DNA of 64,000 nucleotides. Origin: Harmothoe impar. Taxonomy: Eukaryota > Annelida > Polychaeta > Phyllodocida > Polynoidae. The notes beneath the pieces were generated by a model. The model saw only the letters and a program-made list of their open reading frames with translations, ran no database searches and was not told the DNA's origin. The stretch spans positions 31,361,618 through 31,425,617 of the forward strand of contig OX381707.1 of the NCBI GenBank assembly GCA_947462335.1, in the 5' to 3' direction. A program made the translations under genes and the position numbers. This document shows, one piece after another, positions 1 through 11,932 of this stretch. How positions within the stretch are numbered: the first letter of the stretch is position 1; each line of letters opens with the position of its first letter.

Positions 1-512
1 TTTTATTACGTATATTGTCACAATTGTGAGTATTCTGGTGTTTTGGTAGGTGTATTAAATCATTGGCATTGTCAGCGCCGACATATTTGAACGTACCCAA
101 CACAATCATCATGACAATGTATTCAGTTGAGACAACTTGGATTCTGACAGGTGCTCTCAGACTCAGTGTACCCGGTAGTTTCTGGGTCTTGGAAAAGTCC
201 GACTCAATTCCTCTTACTTTAGACTTTTCGTTACTGTGCCCCTCCTGATAGATCAGATGTGTATTGAGCAATACACATCCAGCCATACCGGTAGTCGGCG
301 GTACAAATAGTCTAGAAACAAACTCTCAGACATTGTATCTGTTATCTGGATGCAACATGTGAGGCCCTATTTAAAACCTATAAATACAATAGCTGAAATA
401 ATAAATTGTAGATATAGAGACCAAGTAAGGAATCATGTACTTTCAGCAGGGGAAGGTGAAAAAAAACTAAGAACATTTATTCAAATCAGAATTTACTTTT
501 GTGTTGATAAAG
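1..512. other. Left-edge non-coding sequence, probably intron of the ASB-like gene
   Basis: No exon with recognisable homology is seen here. The next exon begins at 513 after an AG acceptor preceded by a T-rich tract, so this stretch is most simply an intron of the gene that starts left of the window. The short open frame at 63-248 has no recognisable domain. Confidence 0.5.
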
Positions 513-2849
513 CAACCCTTGATGCGTGTGACCGGTTTGACGTGACGTCGGTTCACCTTGCTGCGGAGAACGGGCACCTGTCGTGTCTACAACTTCTGTT
601 AGACGCAGGCGCAGAATGCAATATGGCCACCAAGTACTCCAAGCACGGCTCCTACACTGGTCTGTACCGCAGATAGAAATATACTTTGTCTACTGGTTGA
701 CTATTTACAAAAATGTAAAACAAAAAAGTAAAATATGTAAGTTGATGAAAATACCATGTTATTTAGGATAGCTCTAATCAATGATTTTGAAGTCCCAAGG
801 CCCTATACATTTATATAAAAATCCAGGTTTTTGGGCCGATAAGGGACCATTTCAGGGATTTTCGTGCTCTGTGACTTTCATCCCTGAATCATGTTTAATA
901 TAAGAATAAAAATTGATTTAACCTTGTAGGGCCTTTCAAGCAACCAATATTTCTAGTACCGGTAGTGGGATTTAGAGGCTGTGGATATGGATGTGGTAAT
1001 TATGTATATTAATGATGCCTGTGTATCCATCAAATACCATGTCCGAGTTGACATGATTAACTGCAAAAGAATAATCATTGATACAGTCTTCATGAACCCG
1101 GTTCTCGCTACATCAACATTTGTTGTTCCTCTTTCCCCTAGTTCCACATATTGGGGGCACCACACCACTGCATCTTGCCACACAGAATGGCCACATAGAC
1201 TGTATTAAAGAACTCATCTTGAATGGTTCGGACTATAACATGACGGACGAGCAGGGTCGCACCAGTCTCTACATCGCTGCGTCGCGGGGGGATGACGAGT
1301 CGGTTATAACACACTTAAAGAACGCCGTAGGTCGCGACATCCTCTCACTGCCTGTCAAGGGCACTAGTAAGTGTCTATGTATATTTTGTATATATGTGTG
1401 AAGTGGAACTAAATCATTTGAAATTTATATATCCATATATGAAGATGGTTGAGATTTAAGATTTTGATAAAGCCCCGAAAGGACAAATGATAACCAAAAT
1501 AATAGTCACCATTGAATTGTAGTGGGTCATGATAATATGAATGGTTTTTATAATCAGAGCCAGGGTCTAGAGGGTCCAAAATAAGGTCTTGACTGAAAAC
1601 CTGTCTTCTAATAGCGATGGGGTAAAAGCCCTGCTAAATTGAAGAGCGCCCATGGGTGTTATCGCAGCAGATGGACCGATGGTAGGTGGCAATTTATTAG
1701 GCCAAGCTAAGAATTGTTTTTTTTGTGATTGAGTGGTCTGATTTAAATAATGATAGTTCAATCCATGATTACAGCATATTGTACATGTTGTAAGGTTATT
1801 AATCCATACCTTGTACCACCAGATGAGACGCCCCTACATGAGTGCGTGGACCATGGGCTATATAACTGTGTCTGTGAGTTGCTCTCCCACGGGTCAGACA
1901 CAAACTACCGCAACAAGAACGGCTTCTCCCCACTCCATATTGCTGTCATTAACTCTGAGAAGTTCAACTTCGACATTGTCCGTGAGCTTGTTACAAATGG
2001 CTACAACACAGATGTTAATCTAAGAGACGGCACGTTTGGTACAGGTAATTTGATTTTTTTCAATTAAATATCAGAAAAAGATATGTGCTCTGAAAAAAAG
2101 ACATGATGGCTTTCTCAATGTAAGATTTCCTTTTCCTCTTATGGGAAAACACGTTACCAAAAATAAATCAGTTTTGACAAAGAATTATTTCATTCAAACA
2201 TCAGATGCAAATAAGTTTTACATTTTATAACATTCAGCAAATGTTCTTGTCCTAGAAAACGGCCCTGAGCTACAATGGGACGTTTGTGCAAATTGATTGC
2301 CAATGCATCTCTAAAATAAACTGAATTTTAGTTAATATTTATTTTAATTTGAAATAAATGCTGGTTATGTTTTAAAACAATTTTACCCGCCTTGTCCCTG
2401 TAGGTATGACCCCACTGCAGTACGTGTGCTTCAATGACAACAGCAAACAGGAGCGGCGGCCTCATGTGGCCGCGTTCCTCATCGCATATGGCGCTCAGTT
2501 TGAGAACATCAAGAACAAATTCGGCAACACGTTGCTGCAGCAGGAATTACGCAGCTCCTCCCCGGACAAAGCCATCCTCCACGCCATGGTGCGCACAATG
2601 TGCTCGCTGCCCAAACTCGAGTCGCTCGGAATCTGGTACTCCCCACAGATCCAGCGTCTACACCCGATACCGGCCGAGAAGTGTGCCTGGTATCAGGCCA
2701 TCCGTAGTAAACCACGGTCCTTACAGCATCTCTGCCGCTGCACTGTGCGTAAAACTCTGGGCGTATCGAGGCTCCGCAAAATCCACACGCTGCCGCTGCC
2801 GACGACACTTAAGGAGTACTTGCTGCTGGAGTGTGACACCCTCCGGTAG
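513..2849 (+). CDS. Ankyrin repeat and SOCS box (ASB-like) protein, 3' part, four exons
   Basis: Exons are 513-659, 1142-1366, 1823-2044 and 2404-2849, all with AG acceptors, GT donors and matching phase 1 joins; the TAG stop is 2847-2849. ASB proteins are substrate receptors of Cullin5-Elongin B/C ubiquitin ligases in the cytosol. The exons encode several ankyrin repeats (for example VHLAAENGHLSCLQLLLDAG, TTPLHLATQNGHIDCIKELI, TPLHECVDHGLYNCVCELL, SPLHIAVINS). The C-terminus is a SOCS box: a BC-box SLQHLCRCTVRKTLG and a Cul5 box containing LPLPTTLKEYL. About 346 residues are visible and the 5' exons lie outside the window. Which ASB paralogue this is cannot be told. The family call is firm; the exact 5' end of the first visible exon is inferred. 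Confidence 0.88.
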
Positions 2850-3774
2850 CTGCTGGTGCCGCAGGGGTCTCTGTCCTCTACGCCCGCCTCTGCACCCGCC
2901 CCCAACGGGGGACCAAGCACTGGCATAAGTATCGCCCTCTCCAGCCACTCCTCCCTCCGACAGCTCTGACGAGTGCTCATCGTCCTCGCCGCTGCTGTCC
3001 GTTTCCCATGAACAACCAGCAACCGCCAGGAGGAATCTGCGCCACAGAACAACAGTGATTTTGATAACGCTAGGTTAAAGAATTCTGGTTAGATCGTTAA
3101 ATGTGGATCATGGTTTACAACAGTCATGGCACCAGTGATTATGTATGTTTTATTGAAATTTTGAGAAATCAAAGGTCTACTGTTAGGGTTATCATCTTTT
3201 TCTTACCTTTGTTTGGTATGAAATTGCCCGCTAGCTCATATTATGGTGCTTCCATTCAGGCGTCACTCACTTGTTTAGATTGTGTTCACATTTGACGGTC
3301 GGGTAGGATTGGCAGGGTGGTTATTAGTGCTCGAACACAAGTGGCAGAAATTCTCGAATGTTCTCGAATACAAACTTGCCGTCTTAGTTGTAAATGCAAT
3401 TGGCACCAGATTTGGTCCCTGCTGTTCTAGATATTTTACATAGAAACCTTCTGCTTTCCGAGGGAGTGCTACGGTGGAGGGGGAGGGGGGGGTAGGAGGG
3501 GGGGGGTTGATATTAACCTTTGAAGCATAGTAACGTGCGGGTTTTTTCACTTAAGTTATTTCACTTAAGTTAGGTGAAATCCCCCCCCCCCTCCCGGTCA
3601 AGGGGTCAAATGGTTTACTCCCTTGTTGTTAAAAATGGGCACTCCCTGATATAAAAGTAATTTGTGAGAAATGTAAAAGCAGGTTTTTCGCAGTGTGCCA
3701 GGCGTTGTTTGAGTCACATGTGCTGGTTGTTGGGAAGTTGGGAAGCTACAGGAGAGGACAAGTGAAATCTGGCA

Positions 3775-4029
3775 TTAACCCTTCAAGGGCAGCAACATGC
3801 TTTAATGCCTGCGCACTTTAGTAGGTATGATGCATCACAGGCAAGTAATGCTACAGAGATGATACACTTCTGTATGGTCAGCATGATGCACCACTGCAGC
3901 GCCGCTGGCAAGTTACTTACCGGCATTGCGGTGATGCATTATCATAATCGTTCATTCGCCCTCATAATTTATGAGGGCGAATGAACGATTATAAGGCATT
4001 AAGGTGTCATGCTGCCCGTAAAGAGTTAA
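3775..4029. repeat. TTAACCC-family foldback element, copy 1
   Basis: Begins TTAACCCTTCAAGGGCAGC and ends with the imperfect reverse complement (..GTAAAGAGTTAA). The body carries TTTAATGC and several GCATCAT/ATGATGCA motifs in both orientations. Related copies occur at 10791, 28631, 48715 and 62667, with partial ones near 30380 and 52690. Confidence 0.6.
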
Positions 4030-7000
4030 GCTTGTTCGCAGTGAGGTACCTGTAGTAAAACCCGATGGCGATATGGTTGGAGGCTGATTCCTGACGGGAA
4101 AAGACAATTCAACACAAGAACCGTGTCGGTTCGTATAGATCATGTTAGTGTAAATAAGACTTTATACTGGATGTAGACATTCATTTATCACTACTTCATT
4201 ACCATTATAACTAACCAACATATATACTATTATGTAGGTTTCATACAGAGCCTTGGCCAATAGTTACTGAGAAAAAACAAAATGGGTCAGAATTGTGAAA
4301 TTACCTGTCAAAATGTCCGGTTGATCCACATTACGACAACTTTACATGATACGACACAAGCTGATGCCAACTCCTTAACAGTTACACCATGCAGCTACCG
4401 CAGATTGGTTTCATTACTCATCTCATAGATTCACACCCCTTTACTGCCCTTTATAATAAAAACTGCAATTCAGACGTAACCAACCATTGCCAGGGTCACC
4501 CTCTTCATACCCCCTGTTGTATGGCCAAGGCTCAACCCCTATCTGGTACTATTAGTACCAGTCTATAGTTCTAGGCTGGGACACTAGAAACTGGATCATA
4601 ACTGTAATCTGTGATGAGAACCCTCTGGTGTTGGGCCACAAGTGTGGTGCAAACTCCTGTCACCCTGTGCACTGGTTTGTATTCCCACATTTATACTACT
4701 TGTAATTGTAAAGTATACATGTACTTACAAGAAGAAGGAAACATATATAAGTTTACCCGGTGGAATGGAACATGGGAGGCCATGGAAGGCTTGGGAAGTT
4801 GGGGAATGCTAATTATTAATGGAAAAGGTCAGTAATCGAATGATATGTTAGTTGGCCAAGGTATAAAAGGATAAATTGTATATTATATGTGTATAGTTAG
4901 AAATGGATGGATTCTTGCTAACTCACATGGATATAATTTGTCTCGAAACCTCTCTAAATATGATCATGTTCATGTATATAGTCCCATAAATCCCCCTAAG
5001 AATATCACATTTTTGTTTCAAAACTGTGTGCTCTCTGAGAAATACACAAGGTGTTATTGAACAGATTGATTGGCACCAGGTTGCGGCTTAATATAGACTT
5101 TTGTCGATTGTAACTTTTCCTGTGGGGATCTCTTGTGATGGTCTCCGTATTGTACATTCTGATGATCGCTTACACCTGATATATGATATATTTTGTAGGG
5201 GCTGAAATGCTGGCAGATACCCCTATTCTATCATTTGTTATGTACATTTTGAGCGGTATTTAAATGAAAGCATTATTATAGGAGGCCCGTCTATATATGG
5301 GAATATGTAGAGGAAATGAAGTGGGGGTCCACTGTTTAGTTTTCTGTCGGGTTTTAGTCGTGTATGTGGTGAAACATGTGATAAAGGACATGGCAGTCCT
5401 TTTTTTAAATTCATACCTTTCCATGGGAATCTTTTGCCTTAATAACATTGATTCGAAAGATGTGTGGTGCGCAAAGTTATCCCAGAAATCAATCAAATTT
5501 GAATCAATCAAAATTGAACAGCTTGTATCCGACACACGACACAATTTGCAGTTGAAATGCGACAGTGGATCCCCAGCTTTATACTCTGTGGGGGCCTGTT
5601 TGTTCCACAAAGTGTTATTATTATTAATGGATAAACTCATTAAAATGTAAATATTAACATGTACAAGTACGCAGGTGTTTATGTGGAATCGTGGATTTGT
5701 GCATCTGATGTCCTACTTAAATATAGACAATCGCGCCACTGGTGAACAACCTTTTATTTATAAAAAGAAGCAAACCGACCCTTCAGTTGATCCACTCCCA
5801 AAGGGTCTGTGTGATGCACCATGCAGCCCCAACGACTACCATCACTACTAGTGCATCGTGACGACAAATGAAATGACTTAAATGGTTAAATCTAGAAATA
5901 CACCTTTAGTTTAGAAGTCGCTCAAACTAAGTACCCTGCACAAACATTGCCAGAGATGTGGTCATATAGAATGCATTATTTATGTAGATACATGTATACA
6001 GTTTAAATAGGGCGCGATTTGCCTTTGATAAAGGGACAGGGGATGCACACGAAAATAATTTTTAAAAAGGTATTTGATAGGGAAAAAACATTATTATGTA
6101 GAAATAAAGAATATAATTATTGTTGACCTAGAGATCTTTATTTGAATTTTTACTATTTTGCACATAAAAGTGTATTTAATATGTAGCTCAGTTGTAAAGT
6201 TTCCTCCTGTGAGGAGTTGTTTCTTGTATTGTTTTAATATACAGTACTTTTGTGTTTAAGAATGAAAGAAGCAATTATCGTGATAATTTGCAAATTTACT
6301 TATTAATTTTTGTTTTCATTATTTCACACCATAAATGGGACTGAAAATGTTCAATAAACTGCGATGTATTCTCAAACCAGTCTCTAAGTGTTTGTATTTG
6401 CACATTGTTATTGGTGTTGGCTCTGTCTTCATGTGTCGCTGCAGGATGCCAAATGACGTTGCCTAACCCACGCGGGAGCAGAGCTAGTCGCCGGCCCATA
6501 TGCTATACATTGTACTTCATGCACAGGGTTCCCACGTGTCATGGAATTTGAAAGCTGTCTAAAATGTCATGGAATCTTTTAAAAATTGGCCATGTCATGG
6601 AATGTCAGGGAAAATGAGAATAATAGAATTAATATTACAAAAGCTGCTGGAATGTACCTTTGTCTTTTCTCAAGGGGCAAGCCGCAAATCCCCATGAGAA
6701 TGTACCGGTAATGGAAAATTGTGATTTTCGTCATGGAATGTCATGGAATCTTTATCTAACATTTCAAGTTAAGGAAAATGGAGAAAAGGGAAATAGCACA
6801 AAATCCATTAGAACGTATCATTTGTCTTTAGAGATTTTAGAAATTGTGCCCGTCAACTTAAAGATTACCTGGTGCCAAATCGCAACTGTAACTTTACAGT
6901 ATAAGCTAAATAGTATCGTGAAAAAGGCGATTTATCGTCAAGGAATTTCAATCTGGGAATTTTGCGGGAACCCTGGAAACCTTAAAGGGAAATGCTACTT

Positions 7001-8215
7001 GTCGAGATAATACTGAAATTCTATTGCTATTTGCATGTGATTTAAGATTATATTAGCTTGATTTATTATCAAATAGAAAATGAAAAGAAATTCACTTGTC
7101 ACCGAGCTAATTTTCATGATACAGCCATTTGAGCAAATGAGTACCTTGATTATAGGAATGAATGGGGAAACAGTATTTTCTCACATTATCGGTCTTGGAT
7201 TATCCGCCTCTATTGCTATATCAACCAAAACTTGGGAATGTTTCATGGGCATCTAAAGGAACATTTTAGATGTAAAATACTAAGGGGTCACCGATGAAAT
7301 AAGAAAGTAATGAATTTTTCAAAAATACTTATTTTGCCTTACCTATAGGATGCTATGGGTATCCCAGTGACTAATAAATGCCATACATACAGGTATAATC
7401 TCTGGATGGCAAGTAAAATGGTTTAATTAAGGGAAAGTACCATACATTGGAATACAAATTTAGCCAAAAGAAGAATTTTCATGAGTATTGATTTTTGCCA
7501 CCAGGTGGCCTATGTGTAGGAACCCGCATTTCCCTTTAATGAACTAAATAAACCCATTACGGATGGCATCATGATTCTGTGTCGTCATGATGTACCAACG
7601 CAGCATCGTAAAGTCTTCCAAGAGTGTATCATAGTAAAGACACTTCAGGAGTGTACCAAGCCCGTAGCATGGGCCTTATAAAGCACCATAGTTATTGTCA
7701 GTGCTGTATTAAAGTGGGTATATCCGATTTTTCTTCAAATTCAAAATTTTACTTAAATGTATTCCAAACACTGTATTTAGAGGATAGAGGTCAGTTAAAT
7801 GTCATCAATGGGTCTTAAGAGGTTGCAAAGAGGGTCAATGTCCCCAGACCATGGGCTTTTCTAGTATATTTTCAATGGGGGGAATAAATGTGTGCACGCT
7901 TTTATTCCAAAATGACCATATATTGGGCAATAAAATCGTATTATAGCCAAATCGGAGGGAATTAGAGGGAATGGAACAGATAGGAAGTCAAATACATTAT
8001 TTGTGAACATTCTGACTCATTTTTAGGGAAATCTATTTTTTTGTCCCACACATCGGATGTAATAACTTTAATGCATCATGACAAAACGGGACAGCGCGAT
8101 TTCCCCGTAAACCTAGCAGGTTATACGTGAATCAGGACCCAGGTATAGGTTATCGTGGTTTCTAAGGTTAGGGCAGCTACCGTTATGCGTTTCTTGTAAT
8201 ACGTTTACCAGGTAC

Positions 8216-8442
8216 TACCGTAAATTCCCGCGTATAACCCGCACCTCGCGTATAACCCGCACCCCGACTTTGGGAGAATCATATAACCCGCATCTGGGGT
8301 CTGAAAATTGCCGTTTTAGTACTGTATTATACTAATAAAACCCCTCGTATTACCCGCACCTAGACTTTGAGAATATTGTATAACCCGCACTGGGGGTTTG
8401 GTTCGCGTATAACCCGCGGGTTATACGCGGGAATTTACGGTA
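8216..8442. repeat. MITE-like element with TACCGTAAATTCCCGCG termini
   Basis: A 227-bp foldback with TIRs of about 27 bp (TACCGTAAATTCCCGCGTAT at the left, its reverse complement at the right). Internal CGTATAACCCGCAC motifs repeat. The TA at both ends fits a Tc1/mariner-type TA target; the class is inferred. Confidence 0.75.
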
Positions 8443-9547
8443 TATTACTAAAGTAGCCTAAATCAGACTACAGGTGTGGGTTAAATAGGATTTAGACCAA
8501 GTTTAGGTGCGGGTTGTACGAGTGACTGCAGTAAAAGTACTATGCTGACCTTGAAGCTGAGCCGTCAGGGAATAAGTTCAGCATTTTCTATACATGGACT
8601 AATATAACAGTTCCACCAGAGGGCAGCAGTGTTTGGACAGGGGACTAAGAGCATTGTCCAGCAACAACATATTCACCCTATCTTGTGCCTGTAAGAACTG
8701 AGCTCCCAGCCCTTAAGAGCCCTCTTGTGAATGAAAACTGAACTATATCCAAAATGGCTTTTGGCCTCACTTCAACCATGACGGTCAAGCTTTAATGCAG
8801 TACGCCACTGCCTGCTTCATCTTGTATTTTAACTTCGGTTATGGAAATGATTATTTGTGTCTCCCAGTAGTAACTGATATACAAGTCAAAGGCGTAATTG
8901 TTCAATTTTTCTTTACTAAAATATGTACCATAGTCATACATGATCATGTAATAAAGAAATTTATAGCTATTTACAAGGCGTTAGATTCTATAAACTAATA
9001 AACATCAATAACAGTTTCATCATTATTAGAACCAATTTCATCATTCCATTCAACCAAAAATACATTTCTAAAGATAAAAGACAGTTGAAATACAATAAAT
9101 AGAATGCAGACATCTTAGAGATGTTGCCTCTGAGTAATAGCCTTCAGGAAGGCTTAGCGAGTCGCTAACATGTTAATGAGTCTTCGGCCTTATCTAAGTG
9201 ACATGCTTTGGCAGAGGGGCATATTGCTATTTGTAGATTGCCTTTCGCTGGGTAGGACATGAAATACAAATGCGCTGATCGCGAATGGAGATAGACACAT
9301 TTATAAACACCAGTTTTCAAAGTTATATCACCATATTCCATTTATTTTGGCTGGATTTTTGAATATAAATCAAATTTTGGGCCCAATTAAAGTAAGTAGT
9401 AGGTATAGATTTGTAATATTTCCTATTAAAGTGCACTGCGCGTTATGAAATCGGGTATATCAATATTTCTTCAATAGTCACAACCAACCCATTTTAGTAA
9501 ATTCAAGATAGTCTCAACAGAATCCCAAGCGTACAGAATATGTTGCA

Positions 9548-9640
9548 GTACCGTACTCGACGTAATAAGCGCCCTCCCCCTAATAAGCGCCCCTCCCCAT
9601 TTTAGGGCATTTCTAGACTAGCACAAAGGCTCAAATTTCC
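9548..9640. repeat. Half copy of the CGACGTAATAAGC MITE
   Basis: Carries the left terminus GTACTCGACGTAATAAGCGCC followed by an internal segment (gcatttctagactagcacaaaggctcaaattt) found in reverse order in the complete copy at 12102-12272. The right terminus is not seen. Confidence 0.5.
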
Positions 9641-9842
9641 ATTGCATGTTAAGATATTCCACGTGATGAGTGCCGAGGGTGAGATCGTAGCTCGTGTATG
9701 TATATTTCCAAAAGTTGCCGCACCAAAAGCAAAAGTTATTTTACTGCAACACTCTGCAATAATTTGCAAAATAATGCTCAAGTAACACTAACTATAGAGC
9801 CATAAGTTATAATCCTAATGTAAGACAAGCAAAGCCATTCAG

Positions 9843-10145
9843 TACTCTCGTTCCCAAATCCTTCCAAAGGAAGGCTCTGGTAACTGCCAAATGTTGGGAT
9901 TTTGCTGGGTCTGGGCAACCCCTGCTGGTAGCTTGGAACTAGCGAACAGGAGCAGGAAATGGAACCAGAAAGGCTGATGGTAAAACTACCTAAAACTACC
10001 ATCATACATTCTGGTTCCATTTCCTGTTCCTGTTCACTGGTTCCAGCCTACCAGCAGGGGTTGCCCAGACCCAGCAAAATCCCAAGTTCAAGGTCATTTG
10101 GCTGTCCCCAGAGCCTTCCTTCGGAAGGATTTGGGAAGGAGAGTA
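9843..10145. mobile_element. 303-bp foldback element, copy 1
   Basis: The two halves are near-perfect reverse complements. Termini are TACTCTCGTTCCCAAATCC and GGATTTGGGAAGGAGAGTA. A second copy of identical length lies at 54959-55261. No coding capacity; the same-length second copy shows that it is a dispersed mobile family. Confidence 0.8.
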
Positions 10146-10790
10146 AGCCATTCAGTGGCTAATTTTAGAAGTGTAACTTCTCAGTAAGTCAGTAAAGCGT
10201 CTTTAATATTCAGTTTCGCACTGTGTATTTTTCCTCCTAGTTGGGATATGCCTCTTTAAAAAACATACCAATCAATGCAACATTTGACTTCTTGACTAAT
10301 CTTTTACTTTTTTTTCTTCAGGTTCCCTGTCAGGCTCATAAAAAGATTTCAAGATGAGAACTTATATTTTCCATGGGGCACCATAACCGACTGGGTAGGT
10401 GTGGGGGACATTTTTTTTTTACCAAACTGAAGTTACAGCTAGGAAGAGTACAGTCTACTACATATATTTTAATTTGTATAGTCAGCATGTTGTCACTTAT
10501 TGATTCATAGCAAGAGCACACATTTGATCTATTATACCTGGGCGAATCCAACAGGGCTATTGCACAATCTAACTACCGTACTCAATAAATCTATTTTAAC
10601 CCTTTTGAAAAACTTGACTGGACATCAACTTATTTTTCAAAAATATCAAAGGTAATCTTCTTTATTTGGGTATTTCTTTTCTTTTTCACCAGGAAGAGAT
10701 TATAGTATCAATGTATTAATGTCTCTCGAATAAACAACTATACTATTAAACCACAGAAATAGACGTCTAACAGATCTGGCGCTTGTACCG

Positions 10791-11019
10791 TAAACCCTCT
10801 AAGGGCAGCACATTGCTTTAATGCACTATGTCCTTTGGTCGGCATTAGTCATACATGCAGCACCGAATATTCACATGCCAGTACTGCATTCATGCATCAT
10901 GCCGACCCTGTAGGGTTGATACACTCCAGAAGGGTCGGAATGATGCACCAATGCCGTGCCAGTGACTGCATTCGTGCATCATGACGCATTGACGCATCAC
11001 ACCGCCCATAACGGGTTAA
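10791..11019. repeat. TTAACCC-family foldback element, copy 2
   Basis: Starts TAAACCCTCTAAGGGCAGCA and ends ACGGGTTAA, with the same internal order of TTTAATGCA and GCATCATGCCGACC motifs as the other family members. Confidence 0.6.
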
Positions 11020-11932
11020 AGAGGACATTAACATGATCATTCCGACCTATACAAACTTTAAATACACTTAATTCTTTCTGTACATTTCCACAAGGTCACA
11101 ATTTACATTATATTAGACATCCCCCCTTATTGCGAATACAAGACTGGTAATACTTCCCCGAACACCCAAAACTGTGACTAATTTAATTCAAACAGGGAGA
11201 CGCCTAATAATACGCCATTGAACAGTTGACCCATTAAAACAAGATTACAAATACAATATCTTAGCATTACTTTCTGATGCTAGGCTTTATGTCAGATACG
11301 TATAAATTCCCCATATAGGTTATGCTTAACCTTGATAACAACATATTTATATCACCATTATTAATAATGAACAGGAGGACTCTGTCAGTTACATACATCA
11401 TACCTTGGTCCCTGCATCCAGGGGCAAACTGACACCATCAAATAACGGACATGAAGGAATAATGACAGGCTTAGCTTCAAAAATGCTGCAGAGTAAGAAA
11501 AGTAGAAAAGTGGGATCAATATGGATTGTGGATCTATGCTTAGGGTAGATTTTCGGGAGAATTCCAGAAGAGGGGCATTTCCAATCTTATAGGTTGAACT
11601 CATAGAACCCTAGGGTTTTCCCCCTCCCTATAGAGAATGTAATGGTGTGAGTTTGCCCATGGTGTGTGGGGACTGCGTATCGTACTGTCTCAGTATCAAA
11701 CACGGACGCAAGCTGGCCCCACCTCGACCTCTGTTCCCGAGCCTCATCGCTGGCACCTAAGATTCTTGGTGCAAGTAGTTCCGGCATGGTGGGTACCTAG
11801 GAAAGATCCCCCTTAACATATGAGGAAGGTGATGCGGTTATGGCCCCTCAGATAGCAGTGATGTCGCTCGGATGCATCCGAGGAGGAGCTGGGGCCAGCT
11901 TGACACGGAGGTGGCTGCCGGCCTGGTACAGG

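Larger units (their letters stand above)
2850..11932. other. Intergenic DNA with foldback elements, no gene seen
   Basis: Nine kilobases between the ASB-like stop and the CHMP3 stop. I see no exon with recognisable homology; open frames here are short and of random composition (the 116-codon frame at 6660-7010 has no domain). It contains several foldback/MITE-like elements listed separately (3775-4029, 8216-8442, 9548-9640, 9843-10145, 10791-11019) and G/C-rich tracts near 3476-3595 that look like a decayed relative of the element at 33278-33595. Confidence 0.6.

Noticed and set aside
5260..5650. Overlapping frames of 117-126 codons on both strands
   Set aside because: No splice signals or domain similarity; the two strands are open over the same bases, which is common in AT-balanced non-coding DNA.
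6660..7010. 116-codon frame as a gene
   Set aside because: No recognisable domain; the region has repeated TCATGGAATGTCATGGAAT words and looks like degenerate repeat DNA.
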